Source: Macrolepiota albuminosa
Taxonomy: Eukaryota > Basidiomycota > Agaricomycetes > Agaricales > Agaricaceae
Assembly: GCA_027475525.1 (NCBI GenBank)
Contig: JAMWFC010000116.1
Coordinates: forward strand, 1,487,826-1,551,825
Direction of reading: 5' to 3'
DNA: 64,000 nt
Made by a program: the position numbers and the translations under genes. A model generated the notes under the pieces. The model made no database searches and was not told the origin of the DNA. It saw nothing but the letters and a program-made list of their open reading frames with translations. Below are positions 34,501-43,802 of this stretch, one piece after another (position 1 is the stretch's first letter; the number at the start of each line of letters is the position of its first letter).

Positions 34501-37500
34501 TGGAGAGTCCTTGCGTTTCTCCGTAGTGCGATGACGTCGCAGACGATTATCAGTGTCGTCTGCTGTTGCTCGTTCGGCTGGGATCACTTTCCCATTCACT
34601 AGTACCTGACATTGGTCAAAGTCTAGTATGACTTTGTTACGCCGCATGAATGGCGTTCCCAGTATCATATCGTAGCGATCGAAGTTCGCTACATCCATGT
34701 ATTCCCGGCTACGTGAGCCCGGCGTTTGGACATTCACATTTGTCCCATACTGCACCATGGCTCGGCTCCCTACGGTGCCCAGCTGTAACGCCAATGGCGT
34801 ATCCAACTCCTGCACGGATATTCCGTACACATGGGCAAACTGGGGTGTTATGCCCGATGTGGTACTCCCAGAGTCCCATAGGGTCCATGCCTTGTGGCCG
34901 TCTACGTCCACATACGAGACCAGGCACTCCTTGTCTGCTCGTTTCAATGTTGGGCGCTGCAAAGTGCCCTCTGCACGACGAAGGGTCACCTTCAGACCAG
35001 GCACTCCTTGTCTGCTCGTTTCAATGTTGGGCGCTGCAAAGTGCCCTCTGCACGACGAAGGGTCACCTTCTTCATCCAAACTACGTTATTCCGTTCGGGA
35101 TCATTTGTGGGCGGCCAATCCGTCATCGCCGCTAGGCACTCAGAGTCGCTGTCGCGACTGTAATACTCATTGTCGTAGACGTCGTCATATACGTCGACTG
35201 TGACGTACTCCTCCCCCTCCACGACCACACTCTCGGGCTCGGCGCCCGATGCCTCCTCTGGGGGCTCCTGGTCGTTTGTGGGGTGCTCCGCCTCAGACTC
35301 GGCAGATACGTCTCCATCACTCCCACTCGCTCCTCTGGGGGCTCCTGGTCGTTTGTGGGGTGCTCCGCCTCAGACTCGGCAGATACGTCTCCATCACTCC
35401 CACTTGCGGCTGCAGTATGTGCAGCTCGAAGGTGGGCGCGGGGTGTATACCCCTTCCTCGGGGGTCCTGGCTTCGCAGGGCAGTTGGTAGCGTAGTGGCC
35501 TGGTTGGCCACACGCGAAACAAGTCCCCGACTGCCCCGGTGGGTTGGCCGGCTTGAAGTCCGGCCTTGGTTTAGGACGTTCGCCGTCCAGCGCCCGCTCT
35601 GGGCGTGGGCGGCTCGTGGGTTGGCCGGCTTGAAGTCCGGCCTTGGTTTAGGACGTTCGCCGTCCAGCGCCCGCTCTGGGCGTGGGCGGCTCAGCCCTCG
35701 GTTCGCAGCAGGGGTTCTGCGTACAACAAACCGCGTGTTGCGGTCACGGTCCAAATCGGTCTTTTTGGCCAGGAAGGTCCCCACATGCTGACCCCGTGAA
35801 CAACAAACCGCGTGTTGCGGTCACGGTCCAAATCGGTCTTTTTGGCCAGGAAGGTCCCCACATGCTGACCCCGTGAGGTGTCCCACCAGGCGGTAGTCGC
35901 CTGGGTCCCCCTTTGTGCCCACTCCGATGTTCGTAGTGGTTAGCAGTCTTCAGAGACTGCTCATACCGGATGGCATATGCCACAAATTCTTCCACATCGT
36001 TGACTTCTGGGGACAATCCGTCCTCACGTATCAAATAGCGGCGCATATCCGCTGGAATGCCATCCAAGAACGTTTCGAGCATTGTATACCCGTCCGGGTA
36101 TACTGCCATGTTCTGGGCATGGTCATTAAGGGTATCATAGAACCCTTGTACTCCCAACTTCTCGGTGTACTTGGCGGACTGGAAGTCCCGCCTTGCATCC
36201 TGGAGCGTTGAGGGGTGTACGAATCGATCGTACAGTCCTGTAAGGACTCCTTTAAACGTCCAGTCATATTGGACACGATTGACGTGCAGTACTGCCCGTC
36301 GAAACCAACCCATGGCCTCTCCGGCCAAGAACTCAGGCAGAACGAAAATTTGTTCTCGTTCCATACGGTCACCTCCGTATAAGCACATGGCAAGATGGGT
36401 GCATACATCCATCGCCCAATCTTCCAGGTCGCTGAACTTGGACGCGCCTGTATAGGCGCGAATGTGCCTACTGTCTGCTTTACGCAGCTTCACTCCGTCT
36501 GGTAACCGTAAGGTTACGCCCAGGGCATCATCGACTACTCGATGCAGGCGATCATGCATGGCTTCATGATGCATTCGGATGGCTTCCCGCTGACCCGGGG
36601 ATCTAGTCGCCAAATCAGCGGCATGGGGAAGTGACTTTCCCCGTCCACCTTGCGGGGGACGTCCCGAGCCTCCTCGACTGTGGGCATAATTGCCCTCGTC
36701 TCGAGGAATCGACCTAGGGCCGTCATCCCGGCCGTTACCAGGGACATCACGTCTCGTGGCGCCATCTCGATCGAGGAAGTCTCCTCGATCATGATCGTTG
36801 CGCCGCCCTGGACCTGGAGAAGCTTGATTCTCCTGACCCTGCGTGACGAATTGACGACGCATCTCGTCAATGGGCTTAGTGCCCTCAAATACGATGCCCT
36901 GATCGTCTATAAACCCTGCGTGACGAATTGACGACGCATCTCGTCAATGGGCTTAGTGCCCTCAAATACGATGCCCTGATCGTCTATAAGGACTGTCCCT
37001 TAGTCCTGAGGTCGCCATTGCGCATACGTTGGTACGCACTCTGTCGCTCAACGTTTCGGCCATGGGCACGCGCGGCATCACAGATGCCTCGCTTTCCACT
37101 TTGAGCACAGTGCTATCGTGCCCATCCGGACCTGACATATCTGTCCTACGGTCATGGTTACGCATGTGCAGGGGCTCCTCACGCCACCCTTGTCCTGCTG
37201 GAGTATAAAAAGTACTCACCGGTCTTACTTCGGGCACTTCTTGCGCCCGTGCTAGTGCCTCCACTAGCTCGATTCCGACGTCTTGATTGCGTCGTGCCGA
37301 GCATTCCTCGGACGTGTGGCTCCAGGGGGTCGAGACCCCCGATTGCCGTGTGGCCTTACGCTGCACATACATTTGCAGCTCCATAGTGAGCACTCTCACC
37401 ATCAAATCAGTATATTTCGTACTGAATACATTGGGCACTTCGTGCCCTTGTCGCCTAAGTGCTACTATATGGGCTGACACGTAGCGCTCGAGTCGCGCTT

Positions 37501-38191
37501 GGGTGGTGTATTTCATCACCTCTGGGTGCAAGTCCCAGAACACCCGCAAGCGCACGGTGTACGCGGTTTTCAGCCGCTGTTCCTCTGCTCCGACGTCGTC
37601 GTCACTTGACGACTCCATCACCTCCTCTGGAAGCTCTACAACCTCCGGAGCTTCCTCCACTGCTGGTGTGCGCGGAAATCAATCTTCCACGCGGTATCCT
37701 TCAGGCCTTGCAGCCTCCTCCGGTACCTCTTCTAAGCGGGCTTCTGCTACTTTAGAAGGCATTGGGCCCGCTGTGGACCGCCTGGTCCCACTGCTCCGGC
37801 TCGCAGGGAGGGTTCTCCCAGTCCGTACTGACGACTCGGCGTCTCCTGGGGCGCCATAGGCGCCGGTTGACTGTCGGCCGTCCTGCGGGGGTCCTTTGGA
37901 AGCCAATCGGCTAGACCGTCGCGGTCCTCCTGGCAACTGCGTAACTGGGGGCGTTAATCCCCCAGGCATCTTGTCTTGGAGGCGTTGCGGACCGTCCTGC
38001 TGTGAGCTTTCAGCTCTCCGGGCCTCGCTCTCATTCCCGGCTAGGTCGGTACTCTGACCTCGGTCTCGAGCCTTGGGTCTTACCTGACCCGCATTGGACG
38101 CTGACGCGTCCTGGGTGTCTGCTGGGTCTCCCCGTAGGTCGTGGGCATTTCGCCCGCCGTCAGTGGGCGCTGCAGGTATGGGATTACTCAT
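34501..38191 (-). CDS. Element D gag and protease
   Basis: ATG at 38191 (MSNPIPA). A Ser/Arg-rich N-terminus is followed by a capsid-like part (STKYTDLMVRVLTMELQMY, SAKYTEKLGVQGFYDTLNDH, FLDGIPADMRRYLI), a zinc knuckle CFACGQPGHYATNC (about 35479-35521, canonical C-x2-C-x4-H-x4-C), an acidic Tyr-rich linker and a retropepsin with intact LWDSGSTT (about 34860) and YDMILGTPF. One TGA at about 37680 is absent from D2 and may be private; another frame change lies at about 37010. The 77-base duplications at 34918, 35253, 35539, 35723 and 36837 explain the other breaks. It ends at the TGA at 34498-34500. Confidence 0.85.
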
Positions 38192-38322
38192 CGATCCCCT
38201 GTTTGAAATTTGCACGGTGTGGCTGTGCAAGAAGCTCGAGAAGCTGATAGAGTTCTGTCAACAAACTCAACGACTGACGTCAGATGCTAGGCAATAGATC
38301 CTAGCTGGCGGATTCAAAAAAA

Positions 38323-38558
38323 TGTAACGAAGTTACAGAGATTGTGAGAGCTTAGGTTCACACTGCACAGAATCAGACCAGTCTGGTCTATTGACTATGT
38401 AGTATCAACACAAAAATAAGCTGCTTTGTAAGCAGCTGGTAAACTAATTTATATAATAATGTAAATTAATATTATATTATAATAAATATAATATAATAGT
38501 ATCTACTGTAAGGTAAGTAAAGCTATGTGGACAACACCACATAGCGGACTATGCTACA
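38323..38558 (-). repeat. Element D 5' LTR
   Basis: 236 bases, identical to 25988-26223 except for three positions, each a CG in the left copy and TG or CA here. Downstream on the minus strand follows a run of seven T and then GAATCCGCCAGC; no TGG-type primer binding site abuts the LTR. Confidence 0.96.
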
Positions 38559-39856
38559 CAAGCCCAGGTAACGGCGGAGCAATTTGCGACAGCTCAGGGG
38601 CGACATCGGGGGCCACTGGAGCGAGCTTGGTGCGAGGCGGCAGGCCCGGTGCGTGAGTCTGTCGTCCCGAAAGAGTTTCTGCTGACTCCAGTAGTGCGTG
38701 ATGTGTGCGCGTTGGGGGGTATCCTGTGAATTCAAGGAGCCCACGGCGGGGTCCCACCGGGATACCTCCATGTGCGTCGTGTGCCGCCTTTGCCACGAGA
38801 GGTGTTCGGTGGTGTTGGCGTGGCGGGCGCATTGCATGGCCCAGGAGCAGGGATGGGGCGAGGAGTGTGTGATGGAGAAGTTGCGGGAGAGTCCCGGAAC
38901 CAGGGCCCGAGCCAGGGGATCCCCGGAGGCTGGGGGCGAGAGGGGTGGGGTCACGCATTGTCATCCCCATGGGCGTTGTGTGGTCGTACCACACGCTGTC
39001 TTGGAGTTGTCGCCCTCCAAATCGCCTCCAGCCCCGCAGGTCGATAAGGGCAAGCGATGGGCCCAGAATTCGTTGGACGAGGAGGACGCGCCCCCCGCCC
39101 AACGTCATCGAGGGTCTCCAGGGGCTGGGGTCGTGGGTCCCTCGAGCCTTCCAGGGCAGGTGTATTCCCCTGGCTCTGGTCATCTGATGCCTGGGCCCTT
39201 CCGCGTATCCGGGATGGGGGTGGACCTTGCTGCCTCCCGTCATCAGCTTGAAGAGGCTGGGGCTCGTGAACGCTGCCTGTCGTCACGCCTCCAGGAAGCC
39301 ATCGAGGAGGGTCAGCGGAAGCGACAGGCGAGGGAGGAGTTGCAGGAGGAGATGGGGGCGGTCGTGCAGGCTCGAGAGGCCTTGGAGGCAGAGGTGGCGG
39401 GCTTGAGGGCCCGCTTGGAACAAGGGGACGGGGCAGGGTCAGGCCCAGTGGCATCGGAGGCGAGAGAGGCAGAGCTGAGGGAGCTGTTGGGTAGGGTAGA
39501 GGGAGCTCAGGCGAGCTTGGTGCGCCACCGGGGTTGGCTGGTGGGGAGTGTGGCAGCTGCCTGGGGCGAGGCCATGCATGAGCGTTCTTGTGCTCGCTCC
39601 GGGGCCCCGACTGACCTTCTCCTTAGGCTGGGCCCGGGAACACCGCCTCCTACTGGACGGGGGGGCTTCGGCGTACGCTTTCATCCAGCAGGGCCTCACG
39701 GCAACGCCGGGCCTCCCTTTGACAGAGGCAACTCGTGGCCTGGAGCAGTGGGGGCGGTTACTGGTGGCCCATCAGAGGCGCAACGTTATCATCCCAGGGT
39801 CGTGGGTGGAGACGGCGGCGGACATGGGAGAGCCCCTCCCCTCATACGAGGAGTGA

Positions 39857-40207
39857 GTGGCCGCGGTGTTGTCATTGATGGAGGCTGCAATGGGGGCTCC
39901 TCCGGTGGGCACGGAGTCGGGGGTGTTGAGGGAGGTGTCTGGTAGTGGGGCAGAGGCATCAGGGAGTACCGGGGGGCCTTTGAGATCGTAGGGGTTTTTC
40001 TTGGTAGTCTTCACTTTTTCTTCCTTTTTTGTTGGACATTGTATCTAGTGTAACAGTAGTATGTATATAGTCATCTGGAATTGTTTTCTTGATAAGTATA
40101 GAGGAATAAGAGGCAGGGAAAGGAAATGGGGGAACTTATGGGTGAGAGTTGAATCCTGGGTAAATCCAGAGGCAGGGGTTACGCCCTTGTAGGCCGTCTG
40201 TGGGGTT
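39857..40207. other. Gap between the antisense cargo gene and the end of pol in element C
   Basis: About 350 bases without a convincing gene; a T-rich segment (40010-40030) downstream of the cargo gene could serve its 3' end. The two genes converge here. Confidence 0.5.
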
Positions 40208-41825
40208 TCAGCCCTGGGGGGCGTGGGGCTTGCCAGGGTGGGCCCGATGGAACTCCCGGAGCTTGTTGAGGGTGGTCTTCAGATTTTCCGGGGGTTTCCA
40301 GGTATTGTCTTCTGATCCGTAGCCGGCCCATCGTACGAGGTAGTTTACTCACCTGCAAATGATTCGGGAGTCAAGAACATGGTCCACCTCGTAATGATAC
40401 TCGTCGTCTACTTTGAGGGGTGGGGGCCGGTCGGGGCGTTGTTCTGGGAGCAGGTCCAGAGCGTGTTTTTTGAGGAGTCGGACGTGGAACACAGGGTGCA
40501 GCCCCTTGAGGCCCGGAGGGAGGTTGAGCCGGTAGGCATGGGAGGATACCTTCTGGGCAATCTTGAAGGGGCCGAAGCGTTTGTGGTCGAGCTTTACTGA
40601 GGGGCGCCGGGTCCAGAGGTTGTGCCAGTCGAGCCAGACTAGGGTCTCAGGGGGCCAGTTGAGCCAGACTAGGGTCCCGGGGGGCCAGTCGGGCGTGTTC
40701 TCCCGCCAGGGGTTCGCATGCTTGGAGTAGGCCTTATTTGCGGTGTCGATTTCATTCCAGAGGAATTCGTGGAGGTCCCGGAGGTCCTGGGCCGCTTCGT
40801 GGGCAGCGTGGGCCAGGATGTCCCTGAGGGACAGGGTCAACCGGGGGTGGTACCCCTTGTTTGCGAAGAAAGGGGACACCCCGGTGGCAGAGTGGGGGGT
40901 GTTGTTATAAGTGAACTCGGCGAGAAGGAGCTCAGTGTGCCAGTCGTTCTAGAGGTAATTGACATAGATCTGGAGGTACTGTTCGAGGGTCTGGTTGACG
41001 CGTTTGGTCTGGCTGTTGGTCTCCAGGTGGTAAGTGGTCGACAGGTTGGTCTGGACGCTGAGAGCCTTGCACAGGGACGTCCAGAACTTCGAGACGAAGA
41101 GGGGGCCTCGGTCAGAGACGATGTTGTCAGGTAGTCCATGCTTCGAGAACACGTATTCGAGAAAGAGCCAGGCAAATCTTGGGGCGTCGTCGGTGGTGTG
41201 GCACAGGATGAAGATGGCCTGCTTAGTGAGCCTGCAGACAATGACAAGGATGGCATCGTACCCTTCCAATTCTGGGAGCTCGACGATGTGGTCCATGGAG
41301 ATGGATGACCATGGGCAGGAGCTTAAGGAGTCTGTAGGGGCAGTGCCAGGGGACTTTGGCCCAGAGACAGGGTTCGCACGCCCGGACGTACCGGGTAATG
41401 TCCTTCTTCATTCCTGGCCAGAAGTAAGTGCGGGAGATAAGTTGGAGTGTCTTACAGATTCCCGGGTGGCCACAGAGCTTGTGGTCGTGGTGCTGTCGGA
41501 GGATGTTGAGATGTACGTGCTTGAAGTCCGGGGCGTAGATGCGGCTGTCCCGGAGGAGCAGCTTGTTATTTGGGGAGAGGGTGAAGGAGGGGTCGGGAGT
41601 TGGTCCGTCGGGGAAATTGTTCCGGGGGTTGTGCTGAGCGAAGTAGTTGTCTCAGGGGGCATCTCAAACCTGCCTCAGGATGCCTTCTTTGTTTAGGATC
41701 AGTATCGCGTTGAGGTGTTCAGGAGGGATCACCACGCAGTGGTTGAAGGCGTTTCGCTTGGCTTTGAAGGATTTTTTGGGGTAGACGTCGGGTCGTCGGG
41801 TGAGGGCGTCGGGCTTGGCTCCGAG
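40208..41825 (-). pseudogene. Element C integrase and chromodomain (stops)
   Basis: Continues RT-RNase H after a TGA at about 41826 that looks like a former CGA. The zinc region has HDHKLCGHPG and CEPC (about 41490-41350), and the catalytic core has SMDHIVELPELEGYDAI, DNIVSDRGP and VNQTLEQYL. After another stop (TAG at about 40950) comes the C-terminal domain ([29 protein letters not shown]) and a chromodomain ([11 protein letters not shown], then after a TGA NYLVRWAGYGSEDNTWKPP). A 30-base in-frame tandem duplication lies at about 40635-40690. The arrangement resembles Tf1/Tf2-type elements. Three to four point stops make this copy inactive. Confidence 0.88.
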
Positions 41826-43268
41826 TCATCCGGGATGGTAGTGGATGGTAAAATCGTACTCCGAGAGGACCTCGGACCATCGGGCCTGTCGGCGGCTGAG
41901 GAGCTTGGTGGTCATGAAGTACTGCAGGTTGTTGTGGTCCGAGTAGACTTGGATCCGGTACGGGGTGCCCTTGAGGTAGGCTTGCCATTGCTTGAAGGCT
42001 TCGACAATCATGAGGAGTTCCTTGTCATAGATGTTGTAATTGAGCTCAGCTGGGATCATTGATTGGGTGTAAAAAGCCATGGGTTGGAGTTCCTGGTTGT
42101 CTGGTCCCATCTGCGAGAGGATACCCATGATGGCGTAGTTGGAGGCGTCGCACTCCAGGACAACTGGGAGGGCGGGGTCGTAGTGCCGGAGGATCGGGGC
42201 TGAAGTGAAAACTTCCTTGAGTAAGGTGAATGCACTTTGGCACTTACTGTCCCACCCCCAGGGGGTGTCCTTCCGGGTTAGCCGGTTGAGGGACTTGTTG
42301 ATACCGGAGTAGTTGTCGATGAAGCGTCGGTAGAAGTTTGCGAACCCAAGGAAGGATTGCACTTCCTTGACGTTCTTCGGAGGCGGCCAATTGAGGATTG
42401 CTTTGACCTTTGCGGGGTCCATGCGAACTCCGTCCGGGGTGACGATGACGCCAAGGTATTTGACTTCTGTAGTGTGGAATGAGCACTTCTCCAGTTTTGC
42501 GTGTAGGTTGTGACTTTGGAGTTGTTCGAGAACTTGTTGGACGTGGATTCGGTGTTTGTTGAGGGAGTCTAAATAGATCAGGATGTCGTCTAGGTAGACA
42601 ATGACGAAGACGTCGTTCATATTGTGGAAGATGTTGTTTATAAAGTACTGGAAGGTCGCGGGGGAGTTAGTCATTCTGAATGGCATTACCAGATATTCAA
42701 AGAGGCCGTAACAGGTGCGGAAAGCCGTTTTCCATTTGTGTCCTGAGGCAATCCGGACGTTGTTGTAGCCGGACCGGAGGTTGATCTTTGAGTAAACCTT
42801 GGCTTTGCTGAGTCGGTCGACGAGGTCTCCGATGAGGGGTAGGGGATACTGGTTCTTCTTAGTGATTTTGTTCAAGCCCCGATAGTCGACGCAGAGGCAG
42901 AGGGATCTGTCCTTCTTTTTGGCAAAGAGAACCGGTGCGCTGGCCGCGGAGATCAAGGCACAAATGAAACCTTTACCGAGCATGTCGTTGAGGTAGTCTT
43001 TGAGTGCCCGGAGTTCGACCTCGGACATGTTGTAGACTTTGCCAAGCGGGGGATTTGCGCCGTCCTCGAGGTCAATCTTGTGGTCGTATGGCCGATGCGG
43101 AGGGAGGTCCTTGGCGCTACCTTCGGAGAAGACGTCAGCAAACTCGTGATACTCAGGGGGAACAACTTCGGTGAGAAGTTGGTCTTCAGTCTTAGCGTTG
43201 GGGCCGGTGCTTTCAGCCCAGAGGTGTTCCTCGGGTAGCGTCGGGGATACCTGGAGCTGGTAGGCCAA
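41826..43268 (-). pseudogene. Element C reverse transcriptase and RNase H
   Basis: 480 open codons from the E insertion point (43268) to a stop. RT motifs: LFAKKKDRSLCLCVDYRGLN, YPLPLIGDLVDRL, the intact box VYLDDILIY (about 42590) and FLGFANFYRRFI; RNase H: LECDASNYAIMGILSQ, NYNIYDKELLMIVEAF, YSDHNNLQYF. These are typical of the chromodomain-type Ty3 lineage. The upstream end continues in frame into protease-linker sequence at 54707 if E and one target duplicate are ignored. Called a pseudogene because the polyprotein is interrupted. Confidence 0.88.
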
Positions 43269-43441
43269 TGTAACTAGAGTTACGGGTTAGAACTATCTTG
43301 TGTGTATCACACAAGTGCTAAATCAGACCGCAGTATCAGATTGACTAGTACTTAGAGTGAAAACAAGATGTTATCTTATGTAATACTCTATTAAACGATT
43401 ATAGCGTCATTGACGCTTGGAACACGGATGACTCCGTTACA
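43269..43441 (-). repeat. Element E 3' LTR
   Basis: 173 bases, TGTAACTAGAG...CTCCGTTACA. The CTAG at its start corresponds to CCGG in the right copy. Confidence 0.95.
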
Positions 43442-43802
43442 TACTCCCCAATGAGACCAAATACTCGGTCTTTAGAAAGGGAGGTAAAGCGAGATGAAGG
43501 ATGCACGGTAGTGCAACCAATAGATGAATACATGCGTATGGCGTGGCTGCAAGACGTTAGCACTCATGCGCAGTGTAGATGTGTCATCTGGACACAATAG
43601 AAAGCAGTCCTTATCAGACAAGGGCGCAGGTTGCGCCAGCAGTAGATAAAAAATGTTTATGTATAAACAAGTAAGAAAAAACAAAAAAGAGTGACCCCTC
43701 CTCTGGGTCCGCTGTATCTACACGCGACTCTAGAGTGCGTATCAGCTGAAATGGTTCGAGTGAAATACTCGGAAGTACATACACAATAAAGTATACATGG
43801 GT
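43442..43802 (-). other. Element E 3' untranslated region
   Basis: Starts with the polypurine tract (minus strand ATTGGGGAGTA, 43442-43452). No coding sequence is recognised between it and the third ORF. Confidence 0.6.

Larger units (their letters stand above)
26232..36990. repeat. Eighteen 77-base perfect tandem duplications in element D, probable assembly artefacts
   Basis: First and second copies start at 26232/26309, 26916/26993, 27275/27352, 27477/27554, 27885/27962, 28131/28208, 29282/29359, 29941/30018, 30828/30905, 31805/31882, 33057/33134, 33421/33498, 33701/33778, 34918/34995, 35253/35330, 35539/35616, 35723/35800 and 36837/36914. Each is an immediate repeat of 77 bases, and none is found at the same place in element E. 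A constant 77 is a common assembly k-mer length, so contigs that overlap by k were probably joined without trimming. Since 77 is not a multiple of 3, each one breaks the reading frame. Confidence 0.85.
25988..38558 (-). mobile_element. Element D, 12.6-kb Ty3/gypsy retrotransposon with a third ORF
   Basis: Two 236-base LTRs and a perfect 5-base target duplication CAAGC (25983-25987 and 38559-38563). Minus-strand order: LTR, gag-protease, in-frame TGA, RT-RNase H-integrase-chromodomain, third ORF, polypurine tract, LTR. The LTRs differ at only 3 of 236 positions, all CpG. It contains 18 exact 77-base tandem duplications that look like assembly errors, so the real element may be about 11.2 kb and far more intact than it looks. 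Youngest full element in the window. Confidence 0.95.
25636..39856 (+). pseudogene. Element C antisense cargo gene: Cys-rich, coiled-coil protein, split by element D
   Basis: Plus-strand gene between pol and the 3' LTR of C; D (25988-38558) sits inside it. The left part starts at ATG 25636 and contains WEEYDACRSTYEERRDRQH. The right part (38564-39856) begins with a frame continuing across D and has a Cys cluster at about 38700-38810 (CARWGVSC, then CVVCRLCHERC). A two-base slip in a TG run just before the cluster shifts the frame. Then come a Pro/Ser-rich linker, a long Glu/Arg/Leu coiled coil (about 39250-39530), RHRGWL, and after a short intron or frame change (about 39595-39630) the end with EHRLLLDGGAS. 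In my memory this type of protein is widespread but uncharacterised in Agaricomycetes. Function unknown; putative zinc binding is inference. Confidence 0.65.

Noticed and set aside
37679..37681. TGA in D gag as a functional stop
   Set aside because: D2 has a Cys codon there and the reading frame continues on both sides; it is better explained as a private mutation or sequence error.
38698..39945. One uninterrupted 415-codon plus-strand ORF as a complete gene
   Set aside because: Its start is only a GTG after a stop, and its last third is in the wrong frame: the conserved-looking end (EHRLLLDGGAS) is in another frame. It is the middle of the antisense cargo gene cut by element D.
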